The notes under the pieces: model-generated
Database searches by the model: none
Seen by the model: the letters and a program-made list of their open reading frames with translations, nothing else
Told to the model about the DNA's origin: nothing
Made by a program: the position numbers and the translations under genes
Shown here: piece by piece, positions 26,608 to 35,308 of the stretch
Position numbering within the stretch: position 1 is the first letter of the stretch
How the letters are laid out: every line of letters begins with the position of its first letter
Source: Bacteroidales bacterium
Lineage (GTDB): Bacteria; Bacteroidota; Bacteroidia; Bacteroidales; UBA932
Reading direction: 5' to 3'
DNA length: 43,415 nt
Assembly: GCA_017556765.1 (NCBI GenBank)
Contig: JAFYME010000055.1
Coordinates: forward strand, 1 to 43,415

Positions 26608-28545
26608 TTACCAGCCTGGGTTCTGAGGGAAGTCTGCATAAAGGTAAACTTCGCTGTCAGGAAGCGGGAACCAGTAATGCTTGGTATCAAATGCTCTTTC
26701 AAGAATGAGTTCCTTCTTGAGGCCTACAACCTCAGCATCTCTAGGATCGTTCTTCTTGTACCAGTCATCGTCATGTACACGTGTGAACTCATGAGAGTAC
26801 TTCTGTGTATATGGAGCCTCGGTAAGAAGGAGCCAGCGCTGAAGGTCGTTGAAACGATGACCCTCGAACATGAGCTCTACGGCACGTTCACGACGAACCT
26901 CATCCATGTATGCATTTCCGCTGAAGCCTGCGTCAACATGGCCAGCACCTACGCGGTCGCGGAGCTTGTTGATTGCGTCAACTGAAGTAAGGTTGCACTT
27001 GCTTGACTTACCGTCACGTCCTCCGATTACTGCTGTTGCCTCTGCATACATGAGATATACATCTGCAAGTCTCATATATGGAAGATATGTATGGAGTGAA
27101 GAACCCCAGTCATACTCACGGTCAACCTCGTTACATGTATGAGGAACGAGCTTCTGGATGAAGTATCCTGTACGGCTTGCATTAGCTACGTCACGCATGT
27201 TACCGCCTGTGTAAAGCTGGCAGTACTGAAGGTGTGCCCAAGACTGTGGATCACCGTTGAGGTACTTGAAGCCGTCGAATACGATGTCATGGTAGAAACG
27301 TGGGTCACGATCCTTGAATGGATATCTTGGGTCATAACCTGACTCAGGATGATCGATAGGAAGACCGTTTGCCATACCGTACATCTCGACTGCATTTGCA
27401 GTTGGCTGGTGGATAACTACGTCATGTCCTACGACACCGTCAACCTTAGGTCCGAATACCTTTGTAGTATTCCAGTTAGAACCGTTGTAGTCTGGTGATG
27501 GACCACGGAAGATCGCCTCAACTGTACCCGGCTGCTTCCAGTTCTGCTTTCTTGTATAGAAGTTGTCAGAATATGAAGTAGTAGCCTCAGGTGACTTCTG
27601 GTGATTGTAGATATCAGTATAGTTGAACTCTGCAAGAGCATACTGAGTCTGACCTGACTCAACGAGAGCGAGGAGCTCACCGAGAGCGTCAGCAGCCTTC
27701 TGAGCATAATCCTTATTATAATTATAGGTATTTGCACCACCTGTCTGAGCGCCATGCTCCATCAATGGAGAAGACATCCAGAGGTAGCACTTACCGAGAT
27801 ATGCAAGAGCCATCACCTTGTTGATACGGAGATCGTTCTTGTTGAATGTCGCCTTACCAGCTGCAGTGTTGTCCCAGTTGATAGGAAGAAGCTCAGCCGC
27901 TCTGCGGAAGTCTTCAGCTGCCTTAGCTGCACACTCCTGATATGTAAGACGTGGAAGAGTGAGTTCGTCGTTAGCCTCGAAAGCCTTGTCGATGTATGGA
28001 AGGCCGCCGAACCAGTTGATGAGCTCGAAGTGCCACCATGCACGGAAGAAGTAGAGCTGACCAGCGATCATATCCTTCTCCTCCTGTGTAGCGTTCACGA
28101 GCATACCGTTCTCGAGAGCTCTGAGACCTACATTGGCCTTACGGATGCAGTACCATGAATGTGGCCAGAGTGAGTGATCGAACTTGTTAGTCGATGTAGA
28201 GTTGCTGCTGCCCTTGTAAAGCCAGTTACCGGTATTCATCCATGCACGGAAGTTACCAAGGTCAACCTGGTTGGTCATACGGTCGTTTGCGTTCGTATTG
28301 AAGACCTCTTCATCTCCCCAGTTCCAAGACGGACACCAGTTACATTTCTCCTTATCAGGGATACAGTTGTAGATCTCCTCCACGAAACCCTGGAAGTTTC
28401 TGAAGTTCACAAAAGCTGTTTCCTCAGAAATTGTAGATTCAGGCTCTTTGTCAAGATACGCCTCGCATGATACGAGAGACATACCCAACATCAAGGATAA
28501 ACCTATCAATATATAAGTGTTAAAAAATTTCTTCATTGTTGTCAT
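26608..28545 (-). CDS. xusB: SusD/RagB-family surface glycan-binding lipoprotein (first)
   Basis: Surface lipoprotein partner of the first SusC. It has 645 residues, on the large side for SusD proteins. Signal peptide ends SLVSCEAYLD. Typical segments are FRAWWHFELINWFGGLPYID, CAAKAAEDFRRAAELLPINW, YLPYMRLADVYLMYAEATAV and VDAINKLRDRVGAGHVD, and the C-terminal MDEVRRERAVELMFEGHRFN before NDLQRWLLL is diagnostic. Start: ATG at 28543-28545, with a second in-frame ATG three codons on (28534-28536), either usable. The gap to the first SusC stop is only 3 bases, implying coupled translation. By order it is xusB, which in Bacteroides is thought to be the main xylan binder. Confidence 0.95.
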   Translation of the reverse strand: MTTMKKFFNTYILIGLSLMLGMSLVSCEAYLDKEPESTISEETAFVNFRNFQGFVEEIYNCIPDKEKCNWCPSWNWGDEEVFNTNANDRMTNQVDLGNFRAWMNTGNWLYKGSSNSTSTNKFDHSLWPHSWYCIRKANVGLRALENGMLVNATQEEKDMIAGQLYFFRAWWHFELINWFGGLPYIDKAFEANDELTLPRLTYQECAAKAAEDFRRAAELLPINWDNTAAGKATFNKNDLRINKVMALAYLGKCYLWMSSPLMEHGAQTGGANTYNYNKDYAQKAADALGELLALVESGQTQYALAEFNYTDIYNHQKSPEATTSYSDNFYTRKQNWKQPGTVEAIFRGPSPDYNGSNWNTTKVFGPKVDGVVGHDVVIHQPTANAVEMYGMANGLPIDHPESGYDPRYPFKDRDPRFYHDIVFDGFKYLNGDPQSWAHLQYCQLYTGGNMRDVANASRTGYFIQKLVPHTCNEVDREYDWGSSLHTYLPYMRLADVYLMYAEATAVIGGRDGKSSKCNLTSVDAINKLRDRVGAGHVDAGFSGNAYMDEVRRERAVELMFEGHRFNDLQRWLLLTEAPYTQKYSHEFTRVHDDDWYKKNDPRDAEVVGLKKELILERAFDTKHYWFPLPDSEVYLYADFPQNPGW

Positions 28546-28548
28546 CGA

Positions 28549-31500
28549 TTAAAGGGTGATCTTTACACCAAGGTTGAATCGTCTAACTGTAGGATAAGCA
28601 CCGCCGCCTCCGCCATAACCATTGAGGTTAGACTCACGGTCGTCAGGCATGCGTGTCCAGAGCCAGAGGTTGTTACCGTTCAAGAAAATCTTCATTGAAT
28701 CAAGACCGATCTTCTTTACCCAACCACCAACTGCAGTATAAGCGATCTCGATATTCTTGAGACGTACATATGAACCGTCGAAAAGATACTGTGTACCATT
28801 GTTATAGCTTGGTGTTCTGTTGAAGCTTGGAACTACAACGTCTGCATTTGGAGTTGCAGGTGACCACCATGTACCCATATCATATACGGTGTTAAGCTTG
28901 CTGCCGAAGCTTCCGAGAGGAACGTCACGAGTAACGTTTGTTACACCGTAGAACTGTGCGAATGCGCTGAAGCCCTTCCACTCGAAACCTACAGTAGCAT
29001 TGTATGTGTTCTGAGGAGTACCTGTATATCCGAATGGAGCAGAGTCCTTTGAGTCTACGACACCGTCACCGTTGAAGTCTACGATATAATAGTCACCAGG
29101 GAGTCTCTGTGCATCGTTTGTATCATGTGCAGGTGAACCGTAAACCTCATCCCATGTCTGGAGGAAACCAGCATCGATATGAGACTTGTACTGTCCGATT
29201 GCAAATCCGGCATCCTTCTGATAATCAGGGCGCATCTGAGGGTCGTCCTTCTGGAGGATGATGTTCTCAGAGTGAGTCATGTTGAAGTTACCCCAGAGGC
29301 GGAGAGAGTTGGCGAACTGCTTGTTCACGCGGAGCTCGAGCTCATAACCCTTTGCACGTACTCTACCGAGGTTCACTGTTGGAGGTGTACCACCATAATA
29401 AGCAGGTACTGAACGCTCGCTACCGTTCACGAGAATGTCTGTACGGTCATCCTGGAAGAACTCCAAGCTACCGGCGATCAGACCCTTGAACATAGAGTAG
29501 TCAACACCGAGGTTAAGCTTTGTAACGGTCTCCCACTGTACGTCAGGGTTACCGATAGCTGACTCTCTGTACCACTCATAGATACTGTTCTCAGCATTGA
29601 GAGCCATGTTGGTCGCTCCACCATAAGCCCACTGAGACATGTAAAGCCAACGCTGACCTACGTTGTCGTCTCCGATCTCACCGTAAGAAGCACGGATCTT
29701 GAGCATCTCGACATACCTCTTCTCGCGGAGCCACTTCATGAAAGGCTCCTCGCTGAGCATCCAACCGATCGCGCCTGAGTTGAAGAAAGCGAAACGGTTA
29801 ACGTCTGCGAACTTCTCAGAACCGTTGTAAGCACCGTTGTACTCAGCAAAGTAACGTCCGTTCCAGCTGTATGTAACACGGAATGCCCAGTCCTCACGAT
29901 ACATAGGGATCATTGAACCTGTAGCGTTCTCCTGACGGCTGAAAAGACCCATGGCTGATACGTCATGCTTCTCTGCGAAAGTGCGCATGTAGTTGATCTG
30001 GCCCTGATAGTAGAGGTTACGCATTGTCGACCAGTTGTTCACCGAACCACCGTTTGATGTCCACTTGATAGGCTGGCTGTAGTCGAAGTTATGATATGGA
30101 GTGACAGGTGTCTTGAATGTCACGTTTCCTGTGTCAGGATCGATCCACTTTACAACAGGATCATTATACATATCAGAAACTCCACGACCAGACTCAACAA
30201 ACTGGTTGTCCCATGAGATCAGACCTCTGAGAGAGAGTCCCTCAGTGATGAATGAAAGGTCCTGCTCAAGGGTGAAGTCCGTATTGATACGGTTTGTAGT
30301 TGTCTCGAAACGTCCGCCGACTGAGAGGTTCTGCGCAGAGTTTGTCACATTTGAAATGTTAGGATAGTATCCCCATGCTCCGTCAGAATAAACAGGAAGG
30401 AATACGTCCGGCGCGATGTTGTAAGCACCGGCCCACTGCTGCTGAATCTGCCAGATATCATTGGTAGAGTTCATTGTAGGGGCAGTTCTTCTTGCGCTTG
30501 AACCTGAGAGATTCACCTTCAATGTTGTTGTGTTGGTGATCTTGAAGTCGAGGTTACTTCTTACGTTGATACGGTCATAACCGTAACCTGACTCATATCC
30601 ACGGTTGTTTGGATAGAGCTTGAAGAGGTCACCCTCGTTCTGGTAGTCAGCAGATGCGAAATATCTCACGAACTTTGTACCACCGCTTACATTGATGTTT
30701 GCATTGTAAGCCATAGCGAAATCGTTGAAGAGAGCCTTCTGCCAGTCTACGTTTGGATAACGCTCCATCTGCTCGACTGTAGTCTGGTTGCGATAGTTCT
30801 CGATGAATGCCTGAGGACGTACATAAGCCCATGAGTCGGCACCCATAAGAGGAAGCTCGTGCTCTACAGCGATATTTCTTGCCATCAACGCATCATAAGA
30901 ATCGAGCTTGTTAGGAAGCTTTGAAGGATTCTTCATAGTAGCATTGAAGCCGACATCGATTCTGGCCTTACCTTCCTGACCACGCTTTGTTGTCACGAGG
31001 ATAACACCGTTCGCACCCTTCACACCGTAGACAGCTGTTGCAGATGCATCCTTGAGTACAGAGATGCTCTCAACTGATGAGATGTCCACAGAGGTCATAG
31101 GACGCTCGATACCGTCGACGAGGACGAGAGGATCATTACCGTTCCATGAGCTGCCGCTTCGGATGGTGATCTTAGGGTCCTCTTCACCTGGCATACCGGT
31201 AGACTGAGTAGTCACAACGCCCGGGAGGTTACCGGTAAGGGCAGCACCGACGCTGCTGATTCCGGCTGCTCTTTCGAGCACCTCACCTGTAGTCTGAGTG
31301 ATCGCGCCGACAACGGATGCCTTTTTCTGCTGTCCGTAACCGACTACGATTGTCTCCTCGAGGAGGAGAGCATCGTCAGCAAGAACCACTCTCATGTTTC
31401 CTTTTGACGCCTGAACTGAAGTCGTCTCCATTCCGATGAATGAAAATACGAGAATCGCATTCTCATTCGGAACAGTCAACGAGAAGTTACCGTCAAGGTC

Positions 31501-31683
31501 TGTAATTGCACCCACATTTTCGTTGCCTTGGATCTGAACACCAGCTCCAGGAACGGGCACACCGTTGCTGTCTACAACGACTCCTTTCGCAGTGAAAGAC
31601 TGAGCCGATGCGGTCACGCAACAGAACAGCATGAGGAAAATCAGAGTAGGGATCTTCCAACTTCGTTTTGTTACATTTTTCAT
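28549..31683 (-). CDS. xusA: SusC/RagA-family TonB-dependent transporter (first)
   Basis: Outer-membrane transporter for xylo-oligosaccharides, 1044 residues, the first gene of the six-gene xus operon. Signal peptide ends CVTASAQ. Next is a carboxypeptidase-regulatory-like domain (about 30-105: FTAKGVVVDSNGVPVPGAGV, AITDLDGNFSLTVP). A TonB-box-like EETIVVGYGQQKK (about 115) and the plug follow, with PLVLVDGIERPM and the SusC signature YGVKGANGVILVTTKRGQEG. The 22-strand barrel ends RRFNLGVKITL. It is complete and has all the expected parts, in contrast to the second SusC. A 299-base divergent regulatory region lies upstream, and the operon ends at the terminator at 18048-18086. Confidence 0.96.
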   Translation of the reverse strand: MKNVTKRSWKIPTLIFLMLFCCVTASAQSFTAKGVVVDSNGVPVPGAGVQIQGNENVGAITDLDGNFSLTVPNENAILVFSFIGMETTSVQASKGNMRVVLADDALLLEETIVVGYGQQKKASVVGAITQTTGEVLERAAGISSVGAALTGNLPGVVTTQSTGMPGEEDPKITIRSGSSWNGNDPLVLVDGIERPMTSVDISSVESISVLKDASATAVYGVKGANGVILVTTKRGQEGKARIDVGFNATMKNPSKLPNKLDSYDALMARNIAVEHELPLMGADSWAYVRPQAFIENYRNQTTVEQMERYPNVDWQKALFNDFAMAYNANINVSGGTKFVRYFASADYQNEGDLFKLYPNNRGYESGYGYDRINVRSNLDFKITNTTTLKVNLSGSSARRTAPTMNSTNDIWQIQQQWAGAYNIAPDVFLPVYSDGAWGYYPNISNVTNSAQNLSVGGRFETTTNRINTDFTLEQDLSFITEGLSLRGLISWDNQFVESGRGVSDMYNDPVVKWIDPDTGNVTFKTPVTPYHNFDYSQPIKWTSNGGSVNNWSTMRNLYYQGQINYMRTFAEKHDVSAMGLFSRQENATGSMIPMYREDWAFRVTYSWNGRYFAEYNGAYNGSEKFADVNRFAFFNSGAIGWMLSEEPFMKWLREKRYVEMLKIRASYGEIGDDNVGQRWLYMSQWAYGGATNMALNAENSIYEWYRESAIGNPDVQWETVTKLNLGVDYSMFKGLIAGSLEFFQDDRTDILVNGSERSVPAYYGGTPPTVNLGRVRAKGYELELRVNKQFANSLRLWGNFNMTHSENIILQKDDPQMRPDYQKDAGFAIGQYKSHIDAGFLQTWDEVYGSPAHDTNDAQRLPGDYYIVDFNGDGVVDSKDSAPFGYTGTPQNTYNATVGFEWKGFSAFAQFYGVTNVTRDVPLGSFGSKLNTVYDMGTWWSPATPNADVVVPSFNRTPSYNNGTQYLFDGSYVRLKNIEIAYTAVGGWVKKIGLDSMKIFLNGNNLWLWTRMPDDRESNLNGYGGGGGAYPTVRRFNLGVKITL

Positions 31684-31763
31684 TACGGGTTAGTTTTTTG
31701 TTAATAAATTTATGGATAGTTGAGTATTTTGCCTATAAATGCAAAGACACAGTTTTATCTATG

Positions 31764-31771
31764 CAAAGTTA
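31764..31771 (-). promoter_or_regulatory. Promoter -7 element of the xus operon
   Basis: TAACTTTG followed by C on the minus strand is a strong match to TAnnTTTGC. It would give a leader of about 75 bases before the xusA ATG. No TTTG is seen at the -33 spacing, as expected for a promoter needing an activator, which fits HTCS control, though that is inference. Confidence 0.6.
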
Positions 31772-31850
31772 ACAAATAATAAACGGCTTATTATCCTTAA
31801 TATTTCAAATGCTTTTAAAAAGGTAACACCACAGCAGCCACAGAACGCCA

Positions 31851-31884
31851 AAATGTATCATTTTCTAAAGAAATGTTCCATTTT
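31851..31884. promoter_or_regulatory. Paired palindromes, candidate HTCS operator for xus
   Basis: AAATGTATCATTT (31851-31863) and AAATGTTCCATTT (31871-31883) are both palindromes of the form AAATG-N3-CATTT, exactly 20 bases apart, so on the same face of the helix. They lie about 80 bases upstream of the xusA -7 element, where an AraC-type activator could act. A third AAATG half-site is at 31807-31811. Function is inferred from symmetry and position only. Confidence 0.5.
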
Positions 31885-31982
31885 TGCTAAAATCGCGAAA
31901 AATTAAGGCAGATATGGACGATATTATCCTCATTTTAGACTTTTTTAAGTAATTTTACGTCGTAAACAGAAAACGATACAGA

Positions 31983-33599
31983 ATGAAGAGGACAATACTC
32001 ACCCTCGTGCTGACAGCGGCATGCATTTCAGCGCAGGCACAGATATCCGAGCTGGTAAGACAAGGGAATGCAACACAGCTCATGCACGGAGGCAAGCCGT
32101 TCATAATCCTGGGAGGAGAGCTGGCCAATTCCAGCGCCTCAAGCGGAGAATACTTGGACAGCAGGGATACATGGAAATATCTTGCAGAATCGGGAGTAAA
32201 CACCGTACTTGCCCCGGTATATTGGGAGCTTATCGAGCCGGAAGAGGGACGCTACGATTTCAGCACAGTCGACTACCTTCTCAAATCAGCCAGAGCAAAC
32301 GGGCAGAAACTCATATTACTGTGGTTCGGAAGCTGGAAGAACAGCATGTCATGCTATGCACCGTCATGGGTGAAACGAGGGTTCAACAGCGAATTCGAGT
32401 TGGCGGCAAACTCTGACGGCAGCATCCCGGAAATAATGTCCGCCTTCTCGGAAAGAAACGTACGCGCGGACGCGAAGGCCTTCGCCTCTCTAATGAAATA
32501 TATAAGGAAGGCTGACGGATCTGAAGGCACCGTGATCATGGTACAGGTCGAGAATGAGATAGGCATGCTCGGAGATGCCCGAGACCACTCGAGACTGGCA
32601 CAGAACGCCTATAACAGCCCCGTTCCTTACGATATGATGTACATGCTGACCTCAGGCAAGGCTAATGACCATATAAATGATGTATGGAAGGCTGCAGGAA
32701 AAGCGACTACAGGTTCATGGAAAGAGGTTTTCGGTTCAAGTCTTGAAGCTGACGAGATATTCATGGCATATTGGTACGCGAGATATACCGAGCGTGTGGC
32801 TGCGGCAGGAAAAGCGGAATACGACATTCCTATGTTCGTGAATACAGCCCTCAATTCGCGAGGCAGGAAGGCCGGAGAATATCCGAGTGCAGGCCCTCTG
32901 GCCCATCTGATGCCGATTTGGAAGACCGTAGCTCCAAGCATTGACATCATATGCCCCGATATCTATGACAAGGGATTTGCTTCATGGATATCTCAATATG
33001 CCACAGCTGACAATCAGCTGTTCATTCCGGAGGTAAGACAGGAACCGGAGAACGGGGCAAGAGTATTCTACGCTCTCGGACATCACGCAGCAATAGGATT
33101 CAGCCCATTCTCGATTGACAACATGCCTCAGGAGAAGGACTACCCGCTGAAAAAAGCATACGAACTGCTTACACCGGCACTTGACCTTATTGCAGAGAAA
33201 CAGGCTGCCGGAAAGATCTACGGAATGCTCGCTGATGCCACTGAGAAAGAAACCGTGCTGACTATCAACGGAATAGACTTCAAGTGCAGACACGACCTCA
33301 CATTGGGCTGGAATCCTGAAGCAGAGGATCCGGACAAATGGGGCGAGACAGCGGTTATGATCATGGACATGGGTAATGACATGTACCTTTTCATGGGTAC
33401 GGGCGTAGTGACAACAATGTCACCGGCAGACGGAAGGGGCCGGGTAGGAATCGAAAGAATCGACGAGATAAGCTTTGACGACTACGGCAAGATGCAGAAG
33501 ATCCGCAGACTGAACGGCGACGAAAACCACCAGGGAAGACACATAAGGATTCCGTTCGGAGAATACGGAGCCCAGCTGCTGAAAGTCTACAGGTACTGA
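31983..33599 (+). CDS. GH35-like (DUF5597-type) glycoside hydrolase, probable beta-galactosidase
   Basis: A clan GH-A glycosidase, exported, with signal peptide MKRTILTLVLTAACISAQAQ. It has 538 residues, like the short GH35 branch with a C-terminal DUF5597 domain. The barrel opens with GKPFIILGGELANSS (38-52) and has NTVLAPVYWELIEPEEGRYDF (GH35-like), acid/base Glu192 in QVENEIG and putative nucleophile Glu350 in FIPEVRQ. The C-terminal about 130 residues form a beta domain (WGETAVMIMDMGNDMYLFMG). The usual substrate is terminal beta-galactose, but members acting on other beta-glycosides exist, so the exact sugar is open. It is transcribed divergently from xusA and may share its operator. The next gene on the same strand is the recombinase, 65 bases away. 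Confidence 0.85.
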   Translation: MKRTILTLVLTAACISAQAQISELVRQGNATQLMHGGKPFIILGGELANSSASSGEYLDSRDTWKYLAESGVNTVLAPVYWELIEPEEGRYDFSTVDYLLKSARANGQKLILLWFGSWKNSMSCYAPSWVKRGFNSEFELAANSDGSIPEIMSAFSERNVRADAKAFASLMKYIRKADGSEGTVIMVQVENEIGMLGDARDHSRLAQNAYNSPVPYDMMYMLTSGKANDHINDVWKAAGKATTGSWKEVFGSSLEADEIFMAYWYARYTERVAAAGKAEYDIPMFVNTALNSRGRKAGEYPSAGPLAHLMPIWKTVAPSIDIICPDIYDKGFASWISQYATADNQLFIPEVRQEPENGARVFYALGHHAAIGFSPFSIDNMPQEKDYPLKKAYELLTPALDLIAEKQAAGKIYGMLADATEKETVLTINGIDFKCRHDLTLGWNPEAEDPDKWGETAVMIMDMGNDMYLFMGTGVVTTMSPADGRGRVGIERIDEISFDDYGKMQKIRRLNGDENHQGRHIRIPFGEYGAQLLKVYRY

Positions 33600-33629
33600 T
33601 AGACACCTCTGCAAGAAATTACATTATTT

Positions 33630-33637
33630 TACATTTG
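33630..33637 (+). promoter_or_regulatory. Candidate promoter of the recombinase gene, inside an inverted repeat
   Basis: TACATTTG matches TAnnTTTG, 27 bases before the recombinase ATG. It overlaps the left arm of a perfect six-base inverted repeat, TTGCAC (33635-33640) and GTGCAA (33658-33663). The right arm ends one base before the start codon, so the arms span the whole leader and could be an autoregulatory site. A TTACATT direct repeat with 10-base period (33619-33625, 33629-33635) overlaps it. Confidence 0.45.
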
Positions 33638-33664
33638 CACCTGTAAACTTAATACAAGTGCAAT

Positions 33665-35284
33665 ATGAGCAAAGCAATTATATTATCTCGTGTTTCGACA
33701 TTAAAACAGGACTTGCTGCAGCAGACAGAAGAAGTTATCAGATTCGCGACAGCAGGTGGTTATAGAAAAGAGGATATCACCCTGATTGAGGATAAAGAGT
33801 CCGCTGTAAAATTAGATGAAGAGCATAGACTTGGCCTCATTGAACTGAAGCATAGGATTCTTGACAATCCCGGATTGTACGACTGCGTATTCGCTTATGA
33901 AATAAGCCGTATAGGAAGACGGGCTGAAGTAAACTACTCAATACGAAACTTCTTGAAAGAGAATAAGGTACAGTTGATAATACTCAAACCGTACATCAAG
34001 TTGTTCGACAATAATTTCAAGATCGAAGAAACTGCCAACATGACTTTTGCAATATTCAATGCATTGGCAGAAAACGAAGGGTATATCAGAAAAGAGAGGC
34101 TGGCACGAGGCAAAGCCAGAAAGCAAAAGAACGGATTTTACGTAGGTGGCACTCTTCCCCATGGCTATATCGTTGATAAAGAGCAAAGGATAGTCATTGA
34201 CGACAGAAAAGCGCCGATGGTACTTCAAGTGTTCGAGGACTATGTCAATGCCGGCAAATCAACTTCAGTTATCGGAAAGGAACTTTTGGAGACAGGGCAG
34301 ATCTGCGCCTCAAGCATCTGCAGTGCAGCCGGCATCGTAAGAGCGATATTGAGAAATGTGGCATATATAGGCAGACGTACTGAATATGCCACATATGGAG
34401 AGGATAACTCAGGAAAGACTTCAAAGCGACAGAGCTGCAACATTTACCCCAGACTCATATCTGACGAGCTCTTTAATGCCGCACAGAAAAAGATGAAGGA
34501 GAACAGGAGGGAAGTCAAGACAACCCATAAGCATACATACTTCTGCAAAGGCTTGATCAAAGACAGCAGAAACGGCATGACGCTAAGCCCAAAGAACAGC
34601 ACGGCCAATTATGGCAACAGGCACGTCACCTTGCAAGGAACCTTCAACATTTCAATTCCGATCAACATCATCGACAGTTTTGCCTGGCATCTCACGAAAG
34701 AATTCCATTTAAAGACCGGAGTCAGAGCGGCAAAAGTATTGGAGAGTGAAAAAAAAAGAATGAATGACATAAACCTGACGAAACTGAACAATGCAAAGCA
34801 TACACTCACACAGATTGAAAAGAAAGAAAGAAGAATACAAGACCGCATTGTTTCAGGCAAAATGAAAGAAGAACTCGGAGATTCCATGCTTAAAGCACTC
34901 TATGAACAATTCCGGCAATGTTCCGAGATCATCATGAAATTGGAGAAGGTGACAAACGACCAGAAGCAGAGGATGAGTAAATTACTGAGCTCAATGCAGA
35001 CTGAGATTGTAGCCGAAACCTCTGATTCAGAGAAAGCCAAATATGTCCAGGAAACCATATGCAGAATCGATCTGACACGACATACGAAAGAAAAACATGG
35101 GAAAACGCATAGACCCACAGGACATTTTGTCGTGACTTACAAAAACGGCCAGACCGAACTGTTTTACTATAACAGCTACAGACATGAAATATGGGATAAA
35201 GACATGAATCCCATCAAATATGAATATATCGAGAGATTCGTCTCTATCCCATTAAGCAAATACAGAAGAAAGCTCAGGTTTTAA
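33665..35284 (+). CDS. Large serine recombinase, solitary
   Basis: Site-specific recombinase of the resolvase/invertase superfamily, large serine type, 539 residues. The N-terminal catalytic domain (about 1-145) has ILSRVSTLKQD, with nucleophile Ser11, and YEISRIGRRAE with the conserved arginines (R82, R85). The Recombinase domain follows (about 155-280: GFYVGGTLPHGYIVD, VRAILRNVAYIGRRTEY). The usual zinc ribbon region (about 287-310, TYFCKGLIKDSRNGMTLSP) keeps only one cysteine, so it probably binds no zinc. A basic coiled coil lies about 345-435. It sits between two sugar genes with no other mobile-element gene nearby, so it may be a remnant of an integrated element or a domesticated switch. 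Its coding sequence looks richer in A than its neighbours, consistent with transfer. Confidence 0.9.
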   Translation: MSKAIILSRVSTLKQDLLQQTEEVIRFATAGGYRKEDITLIEDKESAVKLDEEHRLGLIELKHRILDNPGLYDCVFAYEISRIGRRAEVNYSIRNFLKENKVQLIILKPYIKLFDNNFKIEETANMTFAIFNALAENEGYIRKERLARGKARKQKNGFYVGGTLPHGYIVDKEQRIVIDDRKAPMVLQVFEDYVNAGKSTSVIGKELLETGQICASSICSAAGIVRAILRNVAYIGRRTEYATYGEDNSGKTSKRQSCNIYPRLISDELFNAAQKKMKENRREVKTTHKHTYFCKGLIKDSRNGMTLSPKNSTANYGNRHVTLQGTFNISIPINIIDSFAWHLTKEFHLKTGVRAAKVLESEKKRMNDINLTKLNNAKHTLTQIEKKERRIQDRIVSGKMKEELGDSMLKALYEQFRQCSEIIMKLEKVTNDQKQRMSKLLSSMQTEIVAETSDSEKAKYVQETICRIDLTRHTKEKHGKTHRPTGHFVVTYKNGQTELFYYNSYRHEIWDKDMNPIKYEYIERFVSIPLSKYRRKLRF

Positions 35285-35308
35285 CCTTTTTATAAAATAG
35301 AGTTGGAT

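Larger units (their letters stand above)
31684..31982. other. Divergent regulatory region between xusA and the GH35-like gene
   Basis: No gene lies in these 299 AT-rich bases. They hold the xusA -7 element, an ATGCAAAG direct repeat (31739-31746 and 31761-31768, 22 bases apart) and the two palindromes listed separately. A weak TAATTTTA (31950-31957) lies 25 bases before the GH35-like start and could be its promoter. Confidence 0.7.

Noticed and set aside
33665..35284. Recombinase as the integrase of a large conjugative element or prophage covering the locus
   Set aside because: No relaxase, mobilisation, phage or toxin-antitoxin gene is seen on either side; neighbours are ordinary sugar-use genes.
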